A program made the translations under genes and the position numbers. Under the pieces are notes generated by a model. The model was not told the origin of the DNA. It made no database searches and saw nothing but the letters and a program-made list of their open reading frames with translations. From Rhynchopus sp. YZ270_cl-10 (lineage: Eukaryota; Euglenozoa; Diplonemea; Diplonemida; Diplonemidae): DNA of 64,000 nucleotides. Positions 1 to 10,802 of the stretch are shown in pieces. The first letter of the stretch is position 1, and each line of letters starts with the position of its first letter. The stretch covers positions 806,001 through 870,000 of the forward strand of contig OZ037865.1 of assembly GCA_964035575.1 (NCBI GenBank), given 5' to 3'.

Positions 1-1163
1 GATGAAAGGGAGGTCCTAAAGGCCAACATTACCATTACATCTTACAAACTACAAAAAAGATTTAACAAAAAAAGCAAAAAAAAAAAAACCAAAAATGCTA
101 CAGGGAGAAACTCAACCTGGGGTTGCCTGACTCACAGTACCCTTTTTTTTGTGGGGATTGTTGGTGGAGATGCAGCGTATAAATATTATCGAATCGATCA
201 ACTGCATCTTATCACCATTCCGCGGGAAAATGAAGAAAAAAAAATAAAAAAAAGTCTCAAACGCAATGGGATCAAAAGAGAAAAAGAACCCAGGGGCACT
301 TTTCGTATTTTGAAATATCCAAATCACCTCGAAAAAAAGGTGCTTGGGTACAAAAAAAAATTAAGATGAATTGCCTCTTTTGAACACGCACATCTAAAGG
401 GGGGGTGCTCTCCTCTCTGTGCATCAAAAGTGAGAAAAGAAAGAGCTGATAAGACATATGGACCACACAGGCTGGAACAGCATCTTTTTTAAAAAAGAAG
501 CGGCCTTGAAGCGAAGTCTTCGAATTTTCAGGGAGTTCGGACGGTAAAAACCCCTTTTACCCCCGCTGCGAAGCCTTCTCGTGGCATTGTAAAAAAGAAG
601 GGTTTCCGATAAGAAATATCCATCCCTTTTTACCCATTTTTTTTTTTTTTAGGGGAGGAATGGTCAGTCGTGCTGATCACCCTCGAGCCTTTTGAACGTA
701 CAAAGTAAGTAATAAACTTCTAAGGTTATCAGGCCGTAGGACCAAACGCACATTCCGCAACTAAACTTGACAAAAAAATATATGAAAAATGAAAGATTGG
801 TAAGAATATAAGCCTCGCATTGCTTGTATACCTACCAACAAAAAACGCACGAATGCATGCATGAATGACAAGAAAGGGGTGCGGAGGGGGGGTAGGGAAA
901 CAGTGGGGGGAAAGGGGAGGGGGAAATAAAAAACACCTTTGTTGCATTGTTAACAATTTTTCACACTCCATTATGCATCCCCCTCCACGAACCACTTTAT
1001 GGTAATTCCTGGTACTTTGCCAATCACCTTCTAAAATAACCCAAAAAAAAAAGTTAGGAATGCTCAAAATTGTCACCAAAAAAAATGCAATAAAATAACC
1101 GTATGAAAGCCAAGATAGGCCATTCTTTGTTAATTTTTTAACTCTGCGCGAATCAAAAAAAAA

Positions 1164-1208
1164 AGTTTGTAAGATGATCCTAAGCCTCTCGTTGCTTAGT
1201 CACCTTGA
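1164..1208 (+). repeat. module E hairpin repeat
   Basis: A copy of the short hairpin family whose core reads CCTAAG, about nine bases, CTTAG, nested in GATGA...TCA(C/T)CTT. It follows an A run, as nearly all copies do. Confidence 0.7.
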
Positions 1209-1301
1209 TCAAAGGAAGGGGGGAGAGAGGAAAATAAAACTTGCCCTAATATATTGGATGAGTGTTGCCTCACAAAAAAAAAAAACTGGATAAAAAAAAA
1301 A

Positions 1302-1343
1302 GTGAAGTTGATAGTGCAAACGCCTCTGGGACGCAGGCACTGA
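1302..1343 (+). repeat. module D hairpin repeat
   Basis: A copy of the family that opens near AAGTTGAAAGTGC and closes with GACGCAGGCACTG, so that AGTGC pairs with GCACT. This is a short version lacking the middle segment. It is flanked by A runs. Confidence 0.7.
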
Positions 1344-2136
1344 AAAAAAGAGGAGGGGGAGGTAAGTGGGGAGAGGAGGAAATGATGTCCCTGTTTATTA
1401 CCAAAATTGGGATGGTGGTGGGGGGGAAAAAACGAAGAAACAAAACAACTGACAAGACACACAAAAACTCGAACCATCTGGGGGGGTTTTTTTCTTCTCT
1501 ATTTTGTTTTTCTTTTTTTTTTTCTTTTTGCTTTTTTTTTGAAAAATAAAATAGAAGATAATTGTATCGCTTTTGCTTTTTTCCAGAATGTTTTTTCGAC
1601 TATTTTTTTGTCGTTTTTTTTGTGGTGGAGGGGAACGCTCTAACAATCAGGTGGAAAAAAAAAGAAGTGAAGTCGTACTTCATTAACTTTCACAAACAAA
1701 AAAATAAATAAAACTTGAGAGATGAACGAGGCCTTACGAGGTGGCACGCACACATCTGTCAAAAACAAAGAAAGAGAGAAACACAATAGGTTTTCACTTC
1801 GTTTTTTTTAAAAAACAGGCCCAAAATGAAAACTCGGACCACTACTTTTTGCAAACAACGTTTCGATACATTAAAAAAAAATCGTGAAATAGTGGCACGC
1901 AGATCAACATAAGTATTTTTTTTTCTTCCCCACAAAGAAGAAGAAGAAGAAGAAGAACAGGGAGAGACACCTGGCCATCCCTTTGTTTTTTTTATATCCC
2001 TTTGCCGCATCTGTTCTGCTGTTCACGATATTTCACCCCACGTCCTTTTTTTTATACCCCAGGTACTTACTCTGCCTTCTTCTCCCTCAACTTCTCCGCC
2101 TGTGGGTGGGGTTGTCATTAAAGTAAACTTGCTACT

Positions 2137-2154
2137 GGGGGGGGGGGGGGGGGG
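2137..2154 (+). repeat. G homopolymer
   Basis: An uninterrupted run of 18 G immediately left of the foldback element. Confidence 0.9.
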
Positions 2155-3333
2155 TAGGTGGGGGCAAAACCTTCAGGACGGGTGAGGCATTTTGACTTTT
2201 TTGGACTTCCGCGCAAAGTACCCACAAACCACCCCTCATACCCACCCAGAAATGGGTCAGAAACACCCTGTGACCCGAAAATCCATGCTAAGGGCGACTC
2301 AGAATATGAAAAAATGCAAAAAAATAGTGAAAAAGTGGCCTTTTGACGGTTTTGGCCATGTTGGGTAAAATGGCCATTTTTGGACAAAAAAATCAAAAAA
2401 ACAGCAAAATTTCGACGTCATGACAGCTGCTTGGGCACAAACCTACCCCAGGGAGGTCCTGTGAGTCCATTCCGACCTGTTTTGGACACTTTAGGTACTT
2501 TTTTTGGCCGTTTTTTGGTGTTTTTAGGTCAAAAAATACCCTGGACTTTACCCTGGACGTCCCTGGGCCGCGACTTGCGCCCTGCTTTCAGACCCACTCT
2601 GGGCCAAAAAATGGGTGAAAACCCCCGAAAAAGCACTCCGGGAACCCAGATAGTTCCAAATATCCACTAGAAACCCACCCAAACACCTCAAAAACATGCC
2701 AGAAAAATATTTTCAAAAACACACTTTTTTCAAAAAGTTCATCTGGGCAGGTTCCATAATGACTTATTTGAAAAAGTGTGTTTTTAAAAATATTTTTCTG
2801 GCATGTTTTTGAGGTGTTTGGGTGGGTTTCTGGTGGATATTTGGAACTATCTGGGTTCCCGGAGTGCTTTTTCGGGGGTTTTCACCCATTTTTTGGCCCA
2901 GAGTGGGTCTGAAAGCAGGGCGCAAGTCCGGTCCGGGGATAGTCCGGGGATGTTTTTTGACCTAAAAACACCAAAAAACGGCCAAAAAAAGTACCTAAAG
3001 TGTCCAAAACAGGTCGGAATAGACTCACAGGACCTCCCTGGGGTAGGTTTGTGCCCAAGCAGCTGTCATGACGTCGAAATTTTGCTGTTTTTTTGATTTT
3101 TTTGTCCAAAAATGGCCATTTTACCCAACATGGCCAAAACCGTCAAAAGGCCACTTTTTCACTATTTTTTTGCATTTTTTCATATTCTGAGTCGCCCTTA
3201 GCATGGATTTTCGGGTCACAGGGTGTTTCTGACCCATTTCTGGGTGGGTATGAGGGGTGGTTTGTACGTACTTTGCGCGGAAGTCCAAAAAAGTCAAAAT
3301 GCCTCAAAAAAATAGGGGTTTTGCCCCCACCTA
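2155..3333. mobile_element. foldback (long inverted repeat) element
   Basis: Two arms of nearly 600 bp, 2155-2735 and 2766-3333, are imperfect reverse complements around a spacer of about 30 bp. The outer ends read TAGGTGGGGGC and GCCCCCACCTA. Arm differences cluster in the middle, for example around 2530-2580 against 2920-2960, so the arms have diverged since formation. No transposase frame is present; frames within the arms are simply mirrored. It is best described as a non-autonomous foldback element; the family is unknown. Confidence 0.85.
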
Positions 3334-3334
3334 G

Positions 3335-4171
3335 GCATACTGTGCGGGCGAGTAAAAAAAACTCGCCTACTCGCCAAAAACTCGCCTAAAACTCGCCTAT
3401 TTTTGGGGGGCGAGTTTTGGCGAGTTTTGGCGAGTTTTTTTTTTAGGTAGGGATTTTACCTTGGGAAAAATGTACACACGAAAATATGAGGGAAATTTGA
3501 GTTTTGAAGAGAAAATTTTTTTCGTTCCACTTGAACAAGACCTCTACAGTTTGCTTTGTAGGCTTCCACAACCAGTACCACCAGTCCAGCTGTAGCTTCT
3601 GCGGATCCATGAAGCTTGCACAGATGGGTGCGATGTAGTCGTGGGGAATACCGCCAAGGGGTGGCCTGCAGGGTTGCCATTTACCGGCATGGCGAGGACA
3701 TTGTTGTATAGCGAGTGTAGCCCCGGCTCATGTCTTCGTCATCCTCCGGATTGTAGCACGTCTTGTGCACGCCTGGATCTTCCCCTGGAGCAAATGTTTA
3801 CATACATGCCTGTCAGCCACTGCCGTGACATGGTTGCCGTTAGACGTACAAGTGACACATTTTCAATTTTTTTTGTGTGTTTTCGAGTGGCATGTTGTCA
3901 TCAGTCACCCCCGCCCTCCATTTTCACATCCTGGTGCACATTTTCACCCCCAAGGTGCGTATGTGCACCAGGATTTGCACCCAAATGTGGGCGAGTTTAG
4001 GCGAGTTTAGGCGAGTTTTTGGCGAGTTTAGGCGAGTTTTGGCGAGTTTTTGGCGAGTTTTGGCGAGTAATAGGCGAGTAATGGGCGAGTAGGGCGAGTT
4101 TTTGGCGAGTTTTTCCTGAAAATCAGGAAAACGAAAAACTCGCCTAAAAACGGCTCGCCTGCACAGTATGC
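3335..4171. mobile_element. inverted-repeat element flanked by CTAG, with GGCGAGTTT tandem arms
   Basis: The ends are GCATACTGTGC and its exact reverse complement, each bordered by CTAG. Inside both ends are tandem units of GGCGAGTTT, on the right at roughly 3985-4120 and inverted on the left at 3356-3438. The centre (about 3480-3880) is richer in G+C and may be captured host sequence. CTAG could be a 4-bp target duplication, or TA with flanking C and G; the ends fit both. It abuts the foldback on its left. Confidence 0.8.
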
Positions 4172-4175
4172 CTAG

Positions 4176-4708
4176 GGGGGGGGGGGCTATTAAAGTATAC
4201 GTATACTTTATTCGGCGGGAATTACTGCTTAAATGGCCAAAAAACGAAAAGGAAAAAAAAGAAAAAAATCACTGTTATTTTGGGGTTTCTAGTGGCCGAA
4301 ACCTCGCGAAAACACCACCATTGGCATTTTTGGGCCAATCCCAGCCAGTGGTGGGGTCAATGTGGAAAAATGAACAATTTTTTGGTGACTTAAATTTTCA
4401 CAAATCTGAACCCAATCAGCACCAATCGTGTAAAAACTGATACACGCGTTTTAGGTCAAAAATACTCGTTTCTCAGCACAAAGTGACCCCATCACAGCAC
4501 GCACAGAATCCGGACCACCGAAATCAAAAAAAATTTTTTTCGATTTTTTGTGCAAAACTTGCTGAAAAAATTTTTTAGTAAGAAAAATGTACACAAAAAC
4601 CGTATACTTTATTTCACAGATTTCCACGCTCAAAATGGGTTTCCGCACCGTATACTTTATTACCCCCGTATACTTTATTAGCACCGTATACTTTATTAGC
4701 CCCCCCCC
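4176..4708. mobile_element. inverted-repeat element with CGTATACTTTATTA tandem ends
   Basis: The left end is a G run then CTATTAAAGTATAC. The right end is the inverse, with the unit CGTATACTTTATTA repeated three times at 4652-4700 before a C run. The interior carries GTGGTGGGGTCAAT at 4348-4361, a motif also present three times in the hAT-like element at 20774-21629. There is no convincing coding frame. Confidence 0.7.
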
Positions 4709-4760
4709 AGTAGATGGATGTACGTAGACACACATGTGGGGTTGTAATAAATAATGTTAA

Positions 4761-4816
4761 AGAGAAGTTCAAAGTGCTAACGAGACTCATCGTACACCGG
4801 TGGACGCAGGCACTGA
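4761..4816 (+). repeat. module D hairpin repeat
   Basis: A full-length-type copy: GAGAAGTTCAAAGTGC opening, CACCGGTGGACGCAGG and CACTG closing. Confidence 0.7.
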
Positions 4817-4890
4817 GCTGCAATTACAGTAGTCCAAATATGTTTGGCGTTCAAAAAGGCGCCAAATTGCCAAAAATTAAAAAAAATCAA

Positions 4891-4950
4891 CAGAGATTGC
4901 ACAACTGTGGCAACACAACCGAGGCAACTACACTACTCCAACAATTTATC
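4891..4950 (-). repeat. module A hairpin repeat (inverted)
   Basis: On the minus strand this matches the consensus beginning GATAAATTGTTGGAGTAGTG, continuing through GTTGCCTCGG and ending CAATCTCCACTG. It lies just downstream of the fatty acid hydroxylase gene. Confidence 0.8.
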
Positions 4951-5066
4951 AAGAGAAGAAAAAAAAATGTGACTTGAAAAATGCGCCTCTTGTGCAGCGC
5001 TGTTACTGATAAAACAGTTTTTTTCTGCGCCAAGAAACCCTTCTTTTAATAGGGATCGAAACGCAT

Positions 5067-6598
5067 TCAAAAATATCGTCTACATACCTCCTGCTTGCTC
5101 ATGTAGCTTCCGAAGACGAAGTCGAGAATCGGGTTGCTGACACCGTAGTTGCAGGTGTCGTTGAGGAAGTGGTGAGTGTTGTGGTGAGACTTCATGTACC
5201 GCAGGTACTTCGTGAAAAACTTAGGGAACTTGAGGATGCCGTACCTGCAGATGGGATTGGGTGGGGGGTTTCTTTATTGATAATCTGTTGCTTTTAGTGT
5301 CGCTGCCAGATTTATAATAAAAAAACCACAAACTCCAAAATAGCACTTTCCACATATGGTACAACAATATCACAATAGGTTTTTCATTTTTTCTTTCAAA
5401 ATCTACAAAACTAAGCAAGAGGCAGTACCAGTGGCGCGGCTACCAATAACTACCGTGTAGTCAGCGTCACGCCTACCATGGTAGGTTACAGTGAAAAAAA
5501 AAAAAAAATCTTCCCTTATTACATACGATGTTCCGTCGGTGTGGTGGTACAGGAAGTGGGTGGTGTCGTACGCAACGTATCCACTGACAAGACCAGCGAA
5601 GAGCATGCCGTGTCCCTGGTTCCCGAGGCAGAGGTAGCTGCAGACGTGCCAGAAGAGGAATGCAAGCCCATAGGTGAACGGCGGGGGGAACGTCAGTCTC
5701 GTGGGGTCGTGCGGGGTCAGATGGTGCAGGCCGTGCGCGAAGAAGTGGAAAATGTTGCCGCCGTATCCCTCCGTCTGCGTTGACAATAATGTGGGTTTTT
5801 CCCCCCCCGTAAATCACTACTATTTCTCAAGATCCTCTCACATTGCGAATTTTAAAATAAAAGTGGAGATTGCACCAACTCCTCCTCCTCCTCCAACTAC
5901 ACTATTCCAACAATTTATCAAAAGAGTTAAAAATGCAGCCTCACCGTTCATCGCAGGGATTAATTTTATTTTATTTTTGAAAAACATACATCAAGGTGGA
6001 AGACGAATCTGTGAAGGGTGTACTCCAGGAAAACCCACATGCAGAGCCCTGCTGCGAAGAGCGCTGTGCATGCGAGCGCGGAGAGGCCTGCGGCAATGGT
6101 GAACCACATGCCGTAGGCGATGAGAGGCGGGCAGCCCACCCAGATCCACCACCAGGGGTAGCGCGAGAGGGCCTCGATGGACTCCCAGGGGAAGATGATG
6201 AGGTTGCGGACGACGGGCTGCGACGCCATCCAGGGGTGGTAGTTGGCGCGGAGCTGCCCGATCTGGAAGAGAAGCGGCTTGTCCACATCGACCATCTCGT
6301 CGTACTTCCTCCTCTCCTCGGCCACCTCGGCACCGAGAAGGGTCCCGACACGCAGAGGCTCCAACACACGCTGCGCATAGCTGGAGTGCTTATGCAGCAC
6401 GTCGCTATGGAAGATTTCTGAAATATCCCTCCCTGCCCACCTATCTATGTACGCCGCACCCCCCGGGTGGTCCGCCTTGAACGGCTTCACATCCAAGACC
6501 CATCCGTCACACACCATCAAGTCCGGGGTTGCGGAAACTTCCTCCATCGAGAACCGCTCCCATTGCTTGGCAGCAGGTTCGACGCTCTTGGTTGCCAT
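5067..6598 (-). CDS. FA2H: fatty acid 2-hydroxylase (cytochrome b5 fusion)
   Basis: Three exons: 6598-5990, 5774-5527 and 5244 to 5088 or 5067, giving about 338-344 residues. The N-terminal cytochrome b5 domain (about residues 15-95) has the haem motif HPGG and the second haem histidine in FHSDVLHKHS. Membrane segments follow (about 155-195). The di-iron histidine clusters are HRFVFH, HFFAHGLHH, HFLYHH and HHNTHH, and FDFVFG-type sequence closes the domain. Family members hydroxylate the alpha carbon of sphingolipid acyl chains at the ER. Introns start GTATGT. The 3' end is uncertain: after ...SKQE the frame reads six more codons to TGA at 5067, but those codons begin GTATGT, so a short last exon may lie downstream (a possible acceptor sits near 5016). 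Confidence 0.93.
5862..5920 (-). repeat. module A copy inside FA2H intron 1
   Basis: A diverged inverted copy whose middle has become CTC repeats, while the GTGGAGATTGCA end and the CCAACAATTTATCA end remain. It lies wholly inside the intron 5989-5775. Confidence 0.7.
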
Positions 6599-6626
6599 TT
6601 TTTTTGTAGTTGTGTTTTTTTTTTTT

Positions 6627-6703
6627 CTGGGGGAAAAAAAAAATGAAGGGAAAGGAGAGAGAGGGAGGGAGAGGGGAGAGGAAGGGAAGGAGGGGGGGAA
6701 AAA
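6627..6703 (-). promoter_or_regulatory. pyrimidine tract and AG acceptor upstream of FA2H
   Basis: On the minus strand a C/T tract of more than 60 bases ends TTTCCCCCAG, 28 bases before the ATG. It looks like a trans-splice acceptor. A cis intron with an unseen leader exon is the alternative. Confidence 0.55.
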
Positions 6704-6976
6704 AACACAGATTTTTTTTTTTGAGTGAATGACACTACAGAACAACTTGAGATAGGGTGAAACTTAAACGGAACGGAAGCGGGAGGGGGAGGAGGGGAGA
6801 GGAGGGGGAAACAATGGGGGGGTTTTTTTTGGGGGGATCACAATGACAATAACAAAGAAAGCCGGTCGGTGGCGTAGGGGTTGGGGGGGAAATGGGAAGG
6901 AATGGTAAGATGAACAAAGCGACTGAGAATAAAGGAAAAAAAACGGGGGGTTAAAATGACAAAAAAAAAAAAGAAA

Positions 6977-7018
6977 AGTTTATAAGATGATCCTAAGCCT
7001 CTCGTGCTTAGTCACCTT
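6977..7018 (+). repeat. module E hairpin repeat
   Basis: A near-consensus copy: GTTTATAAGATGATCCTAAG, CCTCTCGTG loop, CTTAGTCACCTT. Confidence 0.8.
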
Positions 7019-7173
7019 AAAAACGAAAGGGGAAGAAAAGGCAAATAACAACATAGGTTTCCCTCCCCCCAATTCCCGCATTCCCCGTTTTTCTGATGCA
7101 ACATTGCTGGGGCTTAATACAAGACCCGCGTCCACTATTCGGCGAACGGATGGGTACATTTTCTTTTTTTTTT

Positions 7174-7222
7174 TGAAAACTTGGTTGTATTAGTGTAGAC
7201 ACCCGAGGATGAACTCTACTAT
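7174..7222 (+). repeat. module C hairpin repeat
   Basis: The reference copy: GAAAACTTGGTTGTATTAGT, GTAGACACCCGAGGATG, AACTCTACTAT. The TAGTGTAGA part can pair with TCTACTA. Family C has a layout similar to family A. Confidence 0.8.
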
Positions 7223-8153
7223 CTTTTTTTACTGGAGTTGAAAAGACGGAAGAAAACTGAAGAAAAAATACATACACCTCCTCCTTGAAATATGAGCGGG
7301 CAAGGGGACTTACGTACCAAACTAATCAAATAATTTCTGACCCGGCAAACAGAAAGCTGTGAGGGGGGAAAAAAATCAAAAAGAGAGGGAACGATCGCAC
7401 TCTCCAAAATCCCTGTTTGGAAGGACAGCAAATGTGGGGAAGATAAAAGACAGAACAGATTCGCGATAACCTTTAGCCCCCCCTCTGTGTCTAGCCAAGT
7501 AGGAGACTGAGGGGTATCGCCACGATGGTTTTGCGGGATCTGACAAAAATAAAAGACGGGGCGATCGCAACGTGTGGCTGCAGAGGGTTGACAAATGATA
7601 AGTTTGAGATAAATTTAAATATGGGGGGGTTCTCGGCATATACTCTCACAGAATATAGAGCATGTCGGGCTTGCCTGGTTAGGGTTTACCTCAAGACAGC
7701 CACACCACATGATAGTTGTTTGCACTGACCGGAGTCGCATGCAAGCTCCCGAAAAGAAAAATCCACAAAAACAAAAAAAAATATCCAACCTCCTGATGGA
7801 CACGATGATCTGTCCCGTTTTTTTTTTTGCACCTGATACCACCCAACAGCGACACAGCACCCCCGGTTCTGCTTAGCTAACCATTGCGCCCTTAATGTCT
7901 ATTTTTTTTTTTTTTTGTTTTGTTTTCTGCTTATTTGGCGTAATAAGGCGATATTCCGCGCAAGAATTTATTCGTGAGACAGATTTCAAAAAAAAAGCAC
8001 ACACAGGGTGTATCAGATAAAGTTTTTTTTTGAAATTTAAAACCATCAATATCATATACTTTCCGAGAAAGCACACAATGACGTTTCAAAAACAAAGCTT
8101 GTAAGATGAATGCGCCACGCGTTACACATGTCTATAGAAAAAAAATAAATAAA

Positions 8154-8197
8154 AGTTGACTTGAAATACAAAGCCCTCTTCGTGACAGTGTACCATA
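8154..8197 (+). repeat. module B repeat, partial
   Basis: Only the left half of the family (GTTGACTTGAAATACAAAG to GTGACAGTGTACC) is recognisable. Confidence 0.6.
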
Positions 8198-8743
8198 ACA
8201 TAGTAAAGGGTTGAAGTTCTGGACTGGTCAAAATGGAAACTAACTTCGGGAGTATGGACGTTCCATTCACAGAACAGACATCATAGGGTGTGCCTAGTAG
8301 CACCTCCCCCCTTTCGAACGGGGGCTAAGCAGAGAGCAAAGAATACCAAAAAAAAAAACTGTATTTTTTTTGAGAGGAAAAATTTTAAAACAAAAAACTT
8401 CACAAAAAAGATGGTGGGTCTCGCGAGGCACACATCTGGTAGCAAAAAGGAAGTGAGGCAGGGTTGAAGGCAGTATGGTGGACAACGCCTCAACGAATTG
8501 CAGGCATATTATCCAAGGAGGATGGTCACATTTTCAAAATGTCGAAAAATACATTTTTTTTTGTATTTCTTGCTATCCAAAGGGAAGGGGTAACTACGGG
8601 CGGTGTCTACAAATGGCAGGGACGTAATCAGTGCAAGCTGATGACTTGCGCCTACTAGGCATTCCTCATTCAAGGAGAATAATTTGAGTACTAAAATGCA
8701 GTGCAAGACAAAATCGATCACCTTGACTCTCAATTTTTTAAGA

Positions 8744-8746
<3 letters not shown>

Positions 8747-8775
<29 letters not shown>
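8747..8775 (+). repeat. T homopolymer
   Basis: An uninterrupted run of 29 T. Confidence 0.9.
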
Positions 8776-8776
<1 letters not shown>

Positions 8777-9216
8777 AATCCGTAGTAAAGACCTCACAAT
8801 CAGGAGGTACCCTGTTCTCCGTAGACCCTCTCGCTCTTGTTGTACTGTTATGATACGGCATCCCTATCGTAAGGCATTCTTCCCCTTCACACTCAAATGT
8901 CACCCAACAAGGGGGCTAAGAACTATGTACAATGAAAAAAAAAAAGCTTTTTTTTTAAAGTACGCAAAGTGAACTGAGAAATACTGTAATACTAAAAAAA
9001 CGGTGAATGGGGGAGAAAACAAATTTGGGGATAGGATGAGGGGGTTGGCAAAGATGCATCTAAGCTGCAAGAACTTAGTTGCCAAAAGGGGGCGCACACA
9101 AAAAAAATAAAGAGGGGGAAAAAAGTACAATAACGAAATTTTAATGTTTTGTTCAGGTTTTTGTTGCTTTGTGTGTTTGTTGTAAAGAGATAATCGTCCA
9201 GATAACACATCACATA

Positions 9217-9335
9217 AAGTTTGATTTGAAATACAACAGCCCGCTCATGACAGTGTTTTGGTACATGACCCGGTGCACCGCGGGGGGTGGACACCCAACC
9301 ATGCAGTCCTACATCCATTTTCGTGGTTTACATCT
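9217..9335 (+). repeat. module B repeat
   Basis: A nearly complete copy running from TTTGATTTGAAATACAACAG through CATGACAGTG, a GTACATGACCCGGTGCACCG segment and ATGCAGTCCTACATCC. A module D copy follows six bases later, so B and D form a composite here. Confidence 0.8.
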
Positions 9336-9340
9336 AGAAA

Positions 9341-9387
9341 GAGATTGAAAGTGCAAACGCCTCACCGTACGCAGACGCAGGCACTGG
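9341..9387 (+). repeat. module D hairpin repeat
   Basis: AGATTGAAAGTGCAAACGCC opening and GACGCAGGCACTG closing, directly behind a module B copy. Confidence 0.75.
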
Positions 9388-9556
9388 GGGGTCACAAAAA
9401 GCAGAACCTGATACTCCTGGATAAGACGCTGGGTTTCAAAAAACAAAAATATTGTTCGCTTTTTTTACCATTTCCAAAAAAAGGAATAGGAGGTAGCTAC
9501 TACAACCCCACCCCCCCTTTTATTCGAAAACAGGTATTTCATTTATTTTTTTTTTT

Positions 9557-9597
9557 GACAGTTCTAGTGTAGACACCCCGAGGATGAGCTCCACTAT
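9557..9597 (+). repeat. module C repeat, 5' diverged
   Basis: TAGTGTAGACACCCCGAGG and ATGAGCTCCACTAT are preserved; the left end is altered. Confidence 0.7.
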
Positions 9598-9819
9598 TTA
9601 TTTTTTTTTGTAAAGCCACGCATCGCACGCTCGTTAATTCTATCTGCCCCATTACCCATCTCTCAAAATCTGGGGAAAGTCTTTGGTAGTGGTTACATGG
9701 CCAACTATGCACAACAGAGAAAAGACACCGAAGCAAACAGTTCCTGGATATGGTCTTCACACACAATACTGCGTGTACAGCCTCCCCCATGCGTGTCTGC
9801 TGATGGGCTATCATTTAAG

Positions 9820-9874
9820 GAGAAGTTGAAAGTGTACAAACACCTTGCCGTTCATCGGTGGATGCAAGGCACTG
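9820..9874 (+). repeat. module D hairpin repeat
   Basis: A full-length-type copy containing the CCGTTCATCGGTGGATGC middle hairpin that short copies lack. Confidence 0.75.
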
Positions 9875-10164
9875 CTTCTCCACGGGGTAACCGAACCCCC
9901 AGAGAGCACATACAATAAATTAACTCTGCAATCGCGTGAAATAAGATCCATTTTTTTTGACTCACACCCCTGTACTGGAGGCGCGTTGTATTGATTTTGC
10001 TTCGGGAAAAGCAAAACCATCTGTGACTCCAGTCCAGGGGTGAAATAGTGGATAAATATGACAATTTTTACATCGTACGAAACCCTAGTAGCGGGGATGG
10101 TGCGTTATGGTGGGAAAACAAAAAAAAGGGGGGGGGGGGGGGGGGGTGATCGCACAAAAAAAAT

Positions 10165-10253
10165 GGTTGACTTAAAATACAAAAGGCCCTCTCGTGAACA
10201 ATGTATATGACCGATGCAGTGGGTGGACCCCCATGCAGTTCTACATTCATTTC
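10165..10253 (+). repeat. module B repeat
   Basis: TTGACTTAAAATACAAAAGG at the left and CATGCAGTTCTACATTCATT at the right; the middle is shortened. It follows a G run of about 18 bases at 10130-10147. Confidence 0.7.
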
Positions 10254-10417
10254 GAGAAAGAAAAGGCATTTCACAGATGAATGTGCACACACATCTATGA
10301 AAAGGGGGGGAAACCTTCTGATCCACTAAGTGGGTACTTTTCCAGAAATGGCATAAAAACTCCACTCCTATTCAACCCCTTCTCCATTACAAATTGGGGT
10401 ATTTTTTTTTTTTTTTT

Positions 10418-10481
10418 GATAAATTGTTGGAGTAGTGTAGTTGCCTCGGTTGTGTTGCCACAGTTGTGCAATCTCCACTGT
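10418..10481 (+). repeat. module A hairpin repeat (reference copy)
   Basis: Consensus copy: GATAAATTGTTGGAGTAGTG, TAGTTGCCTCGGTTGTG, TTGCCACAGTTGTGCAATC, TCCACTGT. AGTGTAG can pair with CTCCACT. It follows a T run of about 17 bases. Confidence 0.85.
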
Positions 10482-10802
10482 CTTTTTTCTTTTGGAAGCA
10501 AAAACGTGCTCAGTGACCTTTATTTTTGTGAGAAAGTGAGCGATAGTAGATGGAGAAGGGGGGGAGTTAACGGGAGAATTTTGGTTTTTACTTCAAAAAA
10601 AAGTCAAAAGACATTTGCATTTTCTTGGTTTCTTTTGGAAGGTTGGGGAGGGGTTTGTTTTAAACTTTAACAAAAAAACTGACTCTCAATAATGTTCTGT
10701 TGATTTATAGATCGTAACCCAAAAGGAAACAGCCACGTTTTTTTTCTTCAGAATCCAAAAATTTGAAAACAAAAAAAAAAGGTACAATTGACACAACATA
10801 AA

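Larger units (their letters stand above)
1..2136. other. intergenic A/T-rich DNA
   Basis: No gene is supported here. The stretch is dominated by A and T runs with purine/pyrimidine asymmetry, a short AAG microsatellite near 1935-1957, and module D and E repeat copies (a weak E-like copy at 790-834). The open frames are low-complexity and look like chance. Confidence 0.7.
6740..10802. other. intergenic repeat-rich spacer
   Basis: No gene is supported. It holds copies of modules A to E, listed separately, and homopolymers. The longest frames are compositionally biased and unlike the recognised proteins. Confidence 0.65.
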
